From NCBI GenBank assembly GCA_028554795.2, contig JAPYKE020000516.1:301432-365431 (forward strand): 64,000 bases of DNA. Reading direction: 5' to 3'. Below, piece by piece: positions 1 to 10,501 of this stretch. A model generated the notes under the pieces. The model had not been told where the DNA came from, did not search any database, and saw only the letters and a list, made by a program, of their open reading frames with translations. The translations under genes and the position numbers were made by a program. Numbering within the stretch: the first letter of the stretch is position 1; every line of letters begins with the position of its first letter. Source of the stretch: Sinohyriopsis cumingii (taxonomy: Eukaryota > Mollusca > Bivalvia > Unionida > Unionidae).

Positions 1-2463
1 AAATCAAACCACACTAAATCAACCAACTAATCAACTGTGGCCACAGCAGCAAAGGTACTAGTCAATCATTTTTGCCACAGCTGTATGAGTTTATAACTTT
101 TGACTCAAGTAATTTTTGTAGACCTTAGAATATCGTCAATTATGCCTTTCTGACAGTTACCTAAAAGTCATCATCAGTTGGTGCAAATAGATTTTTCATG
201 GTGAGCATACGAGATGGAAAAGACTTGAGCAATCCTGCATCATACACTGCCAAAAAGTTTACATTTTAGCTCACTTAAATTTTCTCTTAACAATGTTCAT
301 TGTTCCAACTAGAACTGTTATAACTTATTCAAGCTATATTCACCAATATCTGGAGATATGCATCTGAAATAAATATTTGTAACAAAGTATGAGAATGCAT
401 CAATGTTTTTCAATGATGCATTTGAATTGAGCAACAACCACAATCAACAAACCAAGAAATAAAATTATTCACATCCCTCAGGCAGAAGTAGGGTATAATC
501 ATAATCTGCCAAAAGATTTTAAAATTTTTAAATTTGCCAAATATTTTTTCCAACCATACTGATTCAGTGGACATATCACCAGAACGGACAGAAACAAACC
601 AGAAGGTTAAAATCGATTTGATACATCTTTTAAGTAGCTAAATTCGTATTGGTTTAGTTAACTGTACACCCTTTATTGTCTTCCTTTTGATGAAATTTCT
701 TACTGAAGCTAAGAAAATAATGTTGCACACATAAAACAAGAGGCACACTTCAACTTATTCTTGTTTTTATTATACTTCTCCATTCCAGCCTGTTCTTATG
801 GTCTTGTCCCCCCACGTAATGTTTGTCTTGTTTATGATATGTATCTAAATTCCTCACTTACTTTTCCTACTACTATACAAATGTTCTGTGAACATGCATA
901 TCAGTGTGAAACACAGTGGGGAGACTAAATCCAAGATTGAAAACCTCTACATTTCTGGATGTATTCTGCTTGGATTCCATATTTCTGCACAAAACGCAAG
1001 AGTTCAGGACTCTCTGTACTAATTCAATTCTCACTGTAAACCTGTGCAAACCCAATGATATTAAAATTCAGTAACTTACAATTTTGAGTGCTCATGATCA
1101 AATCTGTATCAGTATATACACATCTATGATGACAGCTTTTGTGAAAAGAAAACCATAACAGCTGCACCATTTTCTGGATCTATACAAATTTGAAATGTGT
1201 GCTTTCAATACTGCACCAAAGAGTCAGCTGCTGATTTCAGCAATGAGTCGTCCAAACTCGGGTCTGTAAAGGGACGGAAATTATGTTAATAAAACAAAAT
1301 CCCTCACTTTTTTCAGTTACAAGTAGGACAAGCTCTCAAAAGATTGTTTTTACTAAAATCTTACTTTCATTATCAACCAATCAGGGACAGTCAAACCCAT
1401 ATATACTCTGTTTAAATAATCTTCACTGATTTATAGTATGGTTCTTGTTTCACATCTGTAATAATCTGAGTCCTTTAACAACTCTCAATGGTTGTAAGCC
1501 TTTTTCGACCATGCTGAATAGACACACTGTAAGATAATGTTCAAGTAACAGAAATACCATGGGATAACCAGAGAACAATAAAACTGAATAGGCAAGTTAT
1601 CTCCCCTGCAGGGATGCTGCCAGGATTTCAGGATGTACTCTAAGTTTTGTGTGTGTGTGATCTCCAATGAGAAAGTGGTGGTGGTGGGAATAGTCTAAAT
1701 ATTTGTCACTCTTTCTCACTGTTTCACTCTGTTACGGCTCTACTGAAATCAAAATTCTTGAAGAGATGTCATCTCTAGTTGTATGGCAATTATTACTGTG
1801 ATGTCATTGGGCATGGTCACGTGGTTGTTGTGGGGTCTTGGTTGGGATGGCATAAAGACCATAGACTTACTCCATATTTGACAGCTAATTATGATGTTGT
1901 CAAAAGAATTAATAAATTTCTAACAATTCAGTTGGACTCGGATACTTGATTCATAGTCAATGAACAGTTCTAAAATTGATGTCTTTATTTTGGAGCTATG
2001 TTCCTCCATCACATTCAAGATTTGGACATACCAAAGGTGAAATTGGTATAGTTGCATCCTAAACTACTATTGTGGCTACTTCAAATGTTATTTAATGTGA
2101 GACTTTAATGCAAGAACTCGTAGCTTCAGTGATTTTTGGGTTAAAAAAAATTAATTTCTTCTCAAACAACTCAATTTGGTGCAGATTACATTGTTTTTTA
2201 ATGATACAGTGAGAATTTTTGATGTGTAAATATTGTGCAAGAAATGAACAACATCAGATCAGAAAATGACTACCACTGGGAAAATACTGATTGGAATATA
2301 CAGAAATAATGATATAATTATTAAAGTAGAATATGTGGTGACAATACGAGCACTAGTTCTACAACTTTGTGCAAAATACATCTTGTACAACTATTCTGTT
2401 GTTTCTAAAAATACTGTAATATGGCAATAATTTCTGTCCAATTTTACTTTAGTCCTCTGCTTA
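1..2463. other. Left part of the unit: no recognisable gene
   Basis: Unassigned, AT-rich. The longest minus-strand open frames (873-1055 and 1485-1667, 60 codons each) begin at TTG, not ATG, and are broken in other copies, so I do not call them genes. It contains a short GT run (about 1649-1660), a GGTCACGTG E-box-containing word at 1815-1823 and a GTG-rich stretch near 1675. The same content occupies the start of every copy. Confidence 0.6.
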
Positions 2464-2477
2464 TTAATAGTTTTAGA

Positions 2478-2789
2478 GATGTGATTTTTTATTTTTAACG
2501 TAGCTTTAACAATTTTTCAGTCATATAGCTACGATGCCTGCAATATGGCAGTTTATAGTGATGTCTAGCACTGGGGCATCATGCCGCAGACATGTAGCAT
2601 GATGTCCCACCAGTCACATTATCCTGACACCAGGCCGACCAGTCCTAACACTAACCCCTTAATGCTGAACGCCAAGCGAGGCAGCTGTTAGTACCATTTT
2701 TTAAGTATCTGGTATGACTCGGCCGGGGATCGAACCCACAACCTCCCGCATCCGAGGCGGACGCTCTAACCACTAGGCCACCGGAGCAG
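2478..2789 (-). mobile_element. tRNA-derived SINE, copy 1 of array
   Basis: A 312-bp short interspersed element on the minus strand. Its tRNA-like head is at 2720-2789, with A box TGGCCTAGTGG at 2770-2780 and B box GGTTCGATCC at 2727-2736; these would drive RNA polymerase III transcription leftward. The anticodon-like loop reads CGG (tRNA-Pro-like), but the acceptor stem no longer pairs properly, so this is not a working tRNA. The body holds a hairpin (arms 2573-2584 and 2597-2608, one imperfect pair). The 3' end is A-rich (AAAAATAAAAAA on the minus strand). A perfect 14-bp direct repeat beginning TTAATAGTTTTAG flanks it (2464-2477 and 2790-2803). The family resembles molluscan tRNA-SINEs. 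Mobilisation would need a partner LINE. Confidence 0.9.
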
Positions 2790-2803
2790 TTAATAGTTTT
2801 AGA

Positions 2804-3877
2804 TTTTACAACACTAAGCACATTTTACATTTTGACAATAACACATCATTACAAATATTTAGATTGCAAGAAGATAGAAGTTATAATTTTATTAAAAGCA
2901 CTGGTACCAGTAAGACTAAAGGAGATAGTGGAAAAAAAAGAATCAGGATGAACAGATTAGTAGTGTAGTAAAGAATCCATATAACAGAATGACATCAAGT
3001 ATTTTTTCATCAATTTCATCATCAGTTAACGATACTGCTTAAAAATGTATTGTACTAGATAATAGACTTTTTTAGTTATCCTTTTTGCAATACAAATACC
3101 AAATGATGGCTTGGAACTAAGTGCCAAAAGGTCTGCAGAAAATACCACCATGATCAAAATATACATAGGAAGAACCAAACACAAACGGGACAAATTTTAT
3201 CCATCTTGTTTTGAGTTTACACAGATCAGTCAGTCTCTTATGTTTAATGTAATTTAATTTTTGCATACAGAGAGCATGTACATCATTTGGTCATACATCT
3301 GCATGATATAAAAGTTTGTCTCTTTATTCTTTTGTTGCCACAGTGGTTCTGCACAACTAGAAACCTACATACACTTAATTATGTTGTATGGGGATTCTCT
3401 GATGTTCCTTATGAGTATTAATCTGTTAATTGTTTCTGAATTTAATATGATCCTCCTCCTCTGTGTACGAATATTATTCTGTGCTGTCCTTTCATTGCCT
3501 GCTGTCTGAAACGCATATGCAAAACTAGCTTGAACAAGTTACTGTTCTTTATGGTTGTGCAATTTTCAACATCTCACATGTATGGCCCCACGGGTATTCT
3601 CTCTTGGATATCTCTGTTCCAAAAAGAACAGTTTTGAACCAGAGGTCTCCTTAGGATTTTAAAACTAAGAGTCCATGGCTCCCATTTTGAGAAAAGTATG
3701 AGTCCCACCAGGAAAAGTTGCAGTCCCCTCTCAGAAAACTATGCAAATTATAAGAACTATTGGTTGCCATACAGTTTAATTTCTACATTCTTTATAACAC
3801 TGACATAGCTCTTGCTTGTTCATCAGAGTGAGTCTGAATTGTTTTGATCCAAGGAAGGTCTTATTCAAAGCACTAAG
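2804..3877. other. Unit stretch right of the SINE: no recognisable gene
   Basis: Unassigned. Plus-strand open frames of 64-73 codons exist here only in some copies (for example 41677-41877 and 41853-42074 in copy 6). They are created or destroyed by one-base indels such as CTGCCAACTAG against CTGCACAACTAG, so coding is not supported. An octamer-like ATGCAAAT word lies near 3751. Confidence 0.55.
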
Positions 3878-4003
3878 CTAAGTATCATACACTTTCTTAC
3901 ACTTGGCTACTGTCCCTTCCAAACTATCAGTTCTAGCAACTTTAGCATTCTCCTGAATCTCATTACAATCTTCGTCAGTTTGCCACTGAACCCCAATACT
4001 CAT
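3878..4003 (-). other. Short ATG open frame (41 codons), coding-like composition
   Basis: A minus-strand frame from ATG at 4001-4003 to TAG at 3878-3880. The product would be rich in Asp, Glu and Lys (segments DEDCNEIQENAK and TVAKCKKVYD), more like genuine coding sequence than the surrounding AT-rich DNA. The frame looks intact in every full copy, but the copies are too similar for that to be evidence of selection. I recognise no family. It could be a surviving piece of an exon or transposon gene, or chance. Confidence 0.2.
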
Positions 4004-4103
4004 TCAAGTCTAAGTCTCAACATGTCATGATTCCGAGGTCACGTGCACTGCTTAGTCCGTTACACTCAGAAATGAACACAATAATGAAAGCTAAAGTTGT
4101 TTA

Positions 4104-4390
4104 TTTGATGTACTGTTATAAATGACCACATGTACATCTCTGGGCATTTCTGCCTCTGAATTCAAGCACTGTAAATATCAGTAGATTTTCCCACCCAGTT
4201 GCCAGTCAAAGCCTTTGATCTTGCTGCTTAGCTACTGCAGCATGTTCTTTTGATGTACTCTTATAATGGTGACGACTGGCGGGAGGGGCTTTCAACCACT
4301 AACTTCTGTCATTGTAAATATCAGCACAGCTAACTGATCAACACATTTTCTCACTATGCAGGTGACTGAAGCAGGACTGGCAAGTCTTTG
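4104..4390. repeat. Two diverged tandem copies of a ~145-bp sequence
   Basis: TTTGATGTACT is followed by TTATAA at 4104 and again at 4249, and GTAAATATCAG recurs at 4171 and 4314, giving an offset of 143-145 bp. Between these anchors the two halves align loosely, with an extra stretch of about 12 bp in the second (CAGCTAACTGATCAAC region). The divergence is far greater than that between array units, so this duplication predates the array. It occurs at the same place in every full copy and is probably part of an old non-autonomous element. Confidence 0.55.
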
Positions 4391-4394
4391 AATT

Positions 4395-4836
4395 TTACCG
4401 CCCACCTAAATAAAAAAAATTGGCATCCAAATACGCGTGATTATAAGCCTTTCCGAGACCTCTGTCAGTCTTCACTAACATGAACTCTGCCAAAGATTCA
4501 CTTCCTTGAATCAGTGTTTTACTGCCTCTTATGCCATATTTTTCTCTTCCACAATGCTGTATTAGGGATTTAAGTCCAACATTCCCATAATCTGCTTGTT
4601 TAGACATGGGTATCTTGAATAAATATAACCAGCATATTGTCCATCCAACACGTACATCGGATTCGCACTCAACATCAATTTTGGGCTCAAAATCACACAC
4701 TGGTATTTCCAGTAACATTTTCCCAATGTCCAACAGACCGATATACATGAAATTCATTGTCATCATAGCTATCACCAGCCAGTATTTGCCGACTGAAAAC
4801 GTCGTCTGAAGACAAACCGTCTTGTGATTCAACCAT
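4395..4836 (-). pseudogene. Frame-broken coding remnant, copy 1; possible transposon-type zinc finger
   Basis: Two overlapping minus-strand frames look like pieces of one old protein. Frame A runs from an ATG in good Kozak context (AAAATGG, 4834-4836) for 47 codons to TGA at 4693-4695; it is acidic and natural-looking (SSDDVFSRQILAGDSYDD). Frame B is open for 145 codons down to TAA at 4395, but begins at TTG; its first ATG is codon 23 (4764-4766). Only its later part looks coding: CDFEPKIDVECESDV, then GNVGLKSLIQHCGREKY. That last stretch resembles the L-x2-H-x4-K-H end of BED/U1-like fingers with the final His replaced by Tyr; the preceding C-x2-C would be C-x2-Y. A frameshift near 4690-4700 would join the two. 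The family assignment is inference and no function is claimed. This copy alone has Ser (KSLIQH) where others have Thr. Confidence 0.35.
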
Positions 4837-5460
4837 TTTGGTTTCCTGTGTGGCCCTTATTGGAAACACGCATTTGTAAAACTTCCACGATATAAGGCTA
4901 AAACTCCATAAAATGCTTGTTCCTGGGCCATTGAACCAATCAAATTTAGTTTAACAGCCATTCATGTCGAACTGAAGTATCCAGATGGACATAGAACACA
5001 ATTAAGTTTACTATATGTTCTTTACATTTGTTTCTCAGTACTGACCTTTCCACTGTGTGACAATCAATGCAAATCATATGTTAATCTAAAATACCTTCAA
5101 AGATGACTTCACGGTGAAGTTCTTGTCAAAGGTTGACCTGCTCTTTTTTGAGATACTGGACTGTCAACATAGCAGTAATTAAACAGAACACAGATTTCAC
5201 TTTCGAATCATCACCAAGGCCTTATTACTCACTGAGCGCTGTTGCCAAAATACACACAGACAACAACACCCTGAGCTCATATTATCAAGAATAAATGGTT
5301 ACCTTTTAAATCCCTACCAAAAATGCATAAATAAAACTCTTCTATCTCCACCAAAATAAGAGAGGAACAAATATTCTAAAAATAGACTAGAAATACATTC
5401 GTGGGTACTGAACTGGAAGTATTAATTGTGATGTAATTCCTGACAGGCTCCATGTTTTAA
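4837..5460. other. Unit stretch between the two coding remnants: no recognisable gene
   Basis: Unassigned. It holds a perfect short inverted repeat, ACTTCAC-G-GTGAAGT, at 5106-5120, kept in every full copy, and an ATGCAAAT word near 5068 that reads ATGCTAAT in copies 2 and 3. No open frame of note. Confidence 0.5.
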
Positions 5461-5655
5461 GCCAATTTTAGTCAAACTTTTATATTTGCATGCTATACCT
5501 ATTTCAACTTTATACATGAAGTCTTTTTGAAATTCCTTGCAACCAAAAAATGTGACACCTGTCAGAAAGTATGTAGTGCAGGTGTTCCACAGGGTGCAAG
5601 GTCTAGTCCAAGTGCTCTTGAGAAGCCAAAACTAAATTTGCTATATCTTCCTTAA
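5461..5655 (+). pseudogene. Probable non-LTR retrotransposon reverse-transcriptase fragment, copy 1
   Basis: A plus-strand frame open for 64 codons, bounded by TAA on both sides. Residues 22-28 read FLKFLAT and residues 39-53 read SAGVPQGARSSPSAL. The second matches the conserved RT palm motif GVPQG-x2-(L/S)SP of LINE-type elements, and an FL-x2-R/K-T-like stretch normally precedes it, as here. The spacing between the two is shorter than usual, no catalytic (Y/F)ADD motif follows, and the frame ends 12 codons after the motif, so this is a small dead fragment. LINE origin is inferred from the motif alone; the clade cannot be told. Confidence 0.4.
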
Positions 5656-5699
5656 TTATAGAAATTTTTCAATGCAGTAAAAACCAAATTGTAATACAA

Positions 5700-5860
5700 G
5701 ACAAGCCCTGTCTGAAAATATGTTTGAAATTTATCAATATTGATAAATTAAATTTTAATCGCAATTTAAATAAACATTTAAATTTTAAAAAGTAAATTGT
5801 TATTGAAAACTTAAATTTTTATACAAGTTTTAAAACACAGATTGACAAATTTTAGACAGA
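5700..5860. other. Extremely AT-rich block with a perfect 22-bp palindrome
   Basis: The palindrome spans 5728-5749, with half-site ATTTATCAAT followed by its reverse complement. It is followed by about 100 bp of alternating A and T runs (AAATTTTAATCGCAATTTAAA and similar). The palindrome is unchanged in all eight full copies (for example from 13441 in copy 2). Such a tract could form a cruciform, unwind easily or act as a matrix-attachment or replication site; nothing in the sequence decides between these or chance. Confidence 0.5.
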
Positions 5861-7220
5861 AAAGTTGACTAATGAATGGTATTTAAAACAAATGGTAGTC
5901 TGGGTTTGTACAACTGATAACATTTTTCCCAAGGATAGTGAAGCAACATAGCTCATAGTGATTTTGGCAGTAAACCGCTATATGCCTGTCCAGATACATA
6001 TTGGTGTACACACTAAAGAAACAATGCCAGGTGCTATGTTCCACATTTATTGTGTCAGGTACTTAGGCAGTTGTTTCCATAACTAATAGCACATTCAGAT
6101 TTAAAGTTCTGATGGGACCACTACCATGTTTTATAGCAAAAATGCATTCCATTTCAATGTCGATAACTACAAAAGGTGACAATGGGATAGGAAAAGAGTT
6201 TCTAGGGAGGCTCTATCTTACTGAAAAATGGTGCTGATCTCTCTCGTGAAGACCTAAGCCATGTCTCTGAGGTGCTATATATCAGTGTGGTGATATGAAC
6301 TAGTCTTGGTCACTTATGGCAGTACACTGCACAACATGCCCTTATGAAACCTTGCTATCACCAACAGACTGGCTGGAGGGAATCTACTGAATTCTTATAG
6401 ATAGTATAATCTACTGCATATTTTTATTTGTATTCATTCTTTATAGTCAGTATTTTGTCCTTTTGTTTGTTTGTCTGTCACCCAAGTATGTCTCTGATAC
6501 TGTGAAATTGCAAATTTTCATGGTGGCTTATTATTTGTAGATGTCATTGATCAGTCCCTTAATACCTACTAATTTAACATCCATGAATACAGATTTTATA
6601 ATAGATATTTCTATTCTAATACAGAAATCATGACTTTGTATCCTTACTAAACTCTTTGTTTACCTAAAGTGATCACTATGTCTTGCTATTTTTTGTTTTG
6701 TTGTCAGGCATGCTGCTTTTGATTAGAATAATAGTTAAATCTTGTATTGCTTTAAATGTGTGGTCAGATTCTTTGATTCCTTTTTATTATTCTTTTGAAT
6801 AAATGTTTTGGTAAACTTATATGATTTGTCAGAAGAAAAAAAAAACGATGCCTGTGGAAGTGATGTCGCATATTTTCTGCATACTTTTACACTATACCAT
6901 TTCTTGTAAGAACATCTTTTTCAGTTACTGATGTCTTATTCTTATGCCTTGTTGCAAGACTAATATAAAGTTATTTCAAAAAAATATAGCAAGTCAAACA
7001 TTTTTATATCGTAAGTTAGATTTGAAAAAATGGATGAAAGTCAAGGAATCATTTTTCCCAGAGCACTCATAAAATCAATGTCATTGCAGTTAACTGTATT
7101 GTCAATAGCATCATCATCATCACTGACGGCCTACCAGTAACATTCTGCACTTTCAATCCATTTGTCACAGGTTCTATCTCCCACTTCTTGTCTTTCATAC
7201 GAGACTTATACCTATGGCCT
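5861..7220. other. Unit stretch: no recognisable gene
   Basis: Unassigned AT-rich DNA. An A run near 6836 varies in length and interruption between copies, and a CATCATCATCATCA run lies near 7108. The 14-bp deletion of copy 6 maps to the position equivalent to about 6280. Confidence 0.5.
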
Positions 7221-7318
7221 GAGGGGCTTTCATGGCAGAGTGATATAAGATGCTTGTCTTGTGATACAGATCTGAGGGGCTTCCATGGCAGTGGTACAAA
7301 ATGCTTGTCATGTGATTA
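7221..7318 (+). repeat. Degenerate ~45-bp direct repeat, period 53 bp
   Basis: GAGGGGCTTTCATGGCAG at 7221 recurs as GAGGGGCTTCCATGGCAG at 7274, each followed by a loosely similar AT stretch and then ATGCTTGTC-x-TGTGAT. The two halves differ at several sites, so the duplication is older than the array. Present in every full copy; a C-to-G change in the second half is shared by copies 5 and 8. Confidence 0.65.
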
Positions 7319-7711
7319 CTTGCCTCCAATGTGTAAATGAGAATGTTGCCAGTTACTTGTGGAAGGTCAGTTGTTCTACGTAAGTGGTGTTTGGTGTCTC
7401 AAAAGGACTTGGATTTTCTTCAGCAGTAAAACTGGCTGCCATATAAAGATTCTATTCATCTGAAAATGGTGTAAAGGCCACAATGATCTACTGAAACCCC
7501 GAGATCTCATGTCTAAATGACTTCAGCTGTTGGAGATAAACGTCAAATCAACAGAGGCTCCATGTGCCCAAGTGTACTAAGGTACTTGCTTTTACATCAC
7601 TTGCACATCTCACAGAGTGAGTTTGTGTGACAGATCAAGCAATTTTGGTTGGTGGTCTTTCGGGGTTCTTCCTCCACCTAATACATTGTTAAAAACTCAC
7701 CAAAAAAACCC
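7319..7711. other. Right end of the unit: no recognisable gene
   Basis: Unassigned. It ends in an A-rich CACCAAAAAAACCC stretch whose A run varies by a base between copies. The unit junction here has no special sequence, as expected when the phase is arbitrary. Confidence 0.5.
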
Positions 7712-10189
7712 AAATCAAACCACACTAAATCAACCAACTAATCAACTGTAGCCACAGCAGCAAAGGTACTAGTCAATCATTTTTGCCACAGCTGTATGAG
7801 TTTATAACTTTTGACTCAAGTAATTTTTGTAGACCTTAGAATATCGTCAATTATGCCTTTCTGACAGTTACCTAAAAGTCATCATCAGTTGGTGCAAATA
7901 GATTTTTCATGGTGAGCATACGAGATGGAAAAGACTTGAGCAATCCTGCATCATACACTGCCAAAAAGTTTACATTTTAGCTCACTTAAATTTTCTCTTA
8001 ACAATGTTCATTGTTCCAACTAGAACTGTTATAACTTATTCAAGCTATATTCACCAATATCTGGAGATATGCATCTGAAATAAATATTTGTAACAAAGTA
8101 TGAGAATGCATCAATGTTTTTCAATGATGCAATTGAATTGAGCAACAACCACAATCAACAAACCAAGAAATAAAATTATTCACATACCTCAGGCAGAAGT
8201 AGGGTATAATCATAATCTGCCAAAAGATTTTAAAATTTTTAAATTTGCCAAATATTTTTTCCAACCATACTGATTCAGTGGACATATCACCAGAACGGAC
8301 AGAAACAAACCAGAAGGTTAAAATCGATTTGATACATCTTTTAAGTAGCTAAATTCCTATTGGTTTAGTTAACTGTACACCCTTTATTGTCTTCCTTTTG
8401 ATGAAATTTCTTACTGAAGCTAAGAAAATAATGTTGCACACATAAAACAAGAGGCACACTTCAACTTATTCTTGTTTTTATTATACTTCTCCATTCCAGC
8501 CTGTTCTTATGGTCTTGTCCCCCCACGTAATGTTTGTCTTGTTTATGATATGTATCTAAATTCCTCACTTACTTTTCCTACTACTATACAAATGTTCTGT
8601 GAACATGCATATCAGTGTGAAACACAGTGGGGAGACTAAATCCAAGATTGAAAACCTCTACATTTCTGGATGTATTCTGCTTGGATTCCATATTTCTGCA
8701 CAAAACGCAAGAGTTCAGGACTCTCTGTACTAATTCAATTCTCACTGTAAACCTGTGCAAACCCAATGATATTAAAATTCAGTAACTTACAATTTTGAGT
8801 GCTCATGATCAAATCTGTATCAGTATATACACATCTATGATGACAGCTTTTGTGAAAAGAAAACCATAACAGCTGCACCATTTTCTGGATCTATACAAAT
8901 TTGAAATGTGTGCTTTCAATACTGCACCAAAGAGTCAGCTGCTGATTTCAGTAATGAGTCGTCCAAACTCGGGTCTGTAAAGGGACGGAAATTATGTTAA
9001 TAAAACAATATCCCTCACTTTTTTCAGTTACAAGTAGGACAAGCTCTCAAAAGATTGTTTTTACTAAAATCTTACTTTCATTATCAACCAATCAGGGACA
9101 GTCAAACCCATATATACTCTATTTTAAATAATCTTCACTGATTTATAGTATGGTTCTTGTTTCACATCTGTAATAATGTGAGTCCTTTAACAACTCTCAA
9201 TGGTTGTAAGCCTTTTTCGACCATGCTGAATAGACACACTGTAAGATAATGTTCAAGTAACAGAAATACCATGGGATAACCAGAGAACAATAAAACTGAA
9301 TAGGCAAGTTATCTCCCCTGCAGGGATGCTGCCAGGATTTCAGGATGTACTCTAAGTTTTGTGTGTGTGTGATCTCCAATGAGAAAGTGGTGGTGGTGGG
9401 AATAGTCTAAATATTTGTCACTCTTTCTCACTGTTTCACTCTGTTACGGCTCTACTGAAATCAAAATTCTTGAAGAGATGTCATCTCTAGTTGTATAGCA
9501 ATTATTACTGTGATGTCATTGGGCATGGTCACGTGGTTGTTGTGGGGTCTTGGTTGGGATGGCATAAAGACCATAGGCTTACTCCATATTTGACAGCTAA
9601 TTATGATGTTGTCAAAAGAATTAATAAATTTCTAACAATTCAGTTGGACTCGGATACTTGATTCATAGTCAATGAACAGTTCTAAAATTGATGTCTTTAT
9701 TTTGGAGCTATGTTCCTCCATCACATTCAAGATTTGGACATACCAAAGGTGAAATTGGTATAGTTGCATCCTAAACTACTATTGTGGCTACTTCAAATGT
9801 TATTTAATGTGAGACTTTAATGCAAGAACTCGTAGCTTCAGTGATTTTTGGGTTAAAAAAAATTAATTTCTTCTCAAACAACTCAATTTGGTGCAGATTA
9901 CATTGTTTTTTAATGATACAGTGAGAATTTTTGATGTGTAAATATTGTGCAAGAAATGAACAACATCAGATCAGAAAATGACTACCACTGGGAAAATACT
10001 GATTGGAATATACAGAAATAATGATATAATTATTAAAGTAGAATATGTGGTGACAATACGAGCACTAGTTCTACAACTTTGTGCAAAATACATCTTGTAC
10101 AACTATTCTGTTGTTTCTAACAATACTGTAATATGGCAATAATTTCTGTCCAATTTTACTTTAGTCCTCTGCTTATTAATAGTTTTAGT

Positions 10190-10501
10190 GATGTGATTTT
10201 TTATTTTTAACGTAGCTTTAACAATTTTTCAGTCATATAGCTACGATGCCTGCAATATAGCAGTTTATAGTGATGTCTAGCACTGGGGCATCATGCCGCA
10301 GACATGTAGCATGATGTCCCACCAGTCACATTATCCTGACACCAGGCCGACCAGTCCTAACACTAACCCCTTAATGCTGAACGCCAAGCGAGGCAGCTGT
10401 TAGTACCATTTTTTAAGTATCTGGTATGACTCGGCCGGGGATCGAACCCACAACCTCCCGCATCCGAGGCGGACGCTCTAACCACTAGGCCACCGGAGCA
10501 G
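10190..10501 (-). mobile_element. tRNA-derived SINE, copy 2 of array
   Basis: Same 312-bp element at the same unit position with intact A and B boxes. The left duplication (10176-10188) matches the right one (10502-10514) over 13 bp; the next base differs (T on the left, A on the right). Confidence 0.9.

Larger units (their letters stand above)
1..7711. repeat. Tandem array unit, copy 1 (7711 bp)
   Basis: First complete unit; the sequence at 1 recurs at 7712 with near identity along its whole length. Variants seen only here include CTCTGTTTAAAT near 1410 (others CTCTATTTTAAAT), CTAAAAATAC near 2405 (others CTAACAA), ATATGGCAG near 2545 (others ATAGCAG) and an uninterrupted A run near 6836-6845. 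It shares CACGTAATG near 815 only with copy 2, and TGTGGCCACAG near 36 with copies 6-9. Its larger number of private changes makes it the most divergent copy by eye. Confidence 0.97.

Noticed and set aside
873-1667. Two 60-codon minus-strand frames (873-1055 and 1485-1667) recurring through the array
   Set aside because: Both start at TTG. The first is stopped in copies 3 and 4 and the second in copies 6 and 7.
1645-1690. GT and GTG runs as microsatellites
   Set aside because: Both are very short and show no length variation between copies that I noticed.
2720-2789. A genuine tRNA-Pro (CGG) gene
   Set aside because: The A box, B box and anticodon stem are recognisable, but the acceptor stem halves do not pair. 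The sequence continues without a break into a SINE body with an A-rich tail and target-site duplication.
4606-4809. A 67-codon plus-strand frame with a true ATG, present in every full copy
   Set aside because: It lies antisense to the minus-strand remnant and its persistence is explained by the near identity of the units. I saw no family resemblance.
3748-5078. ATGCAAAT octamer words near 3751 and 5068 as POU-factor sites
   Set aside because: An eight-base AT-rich word is expected by chance at this composition, and the second is mutated in copies 2 and 3.
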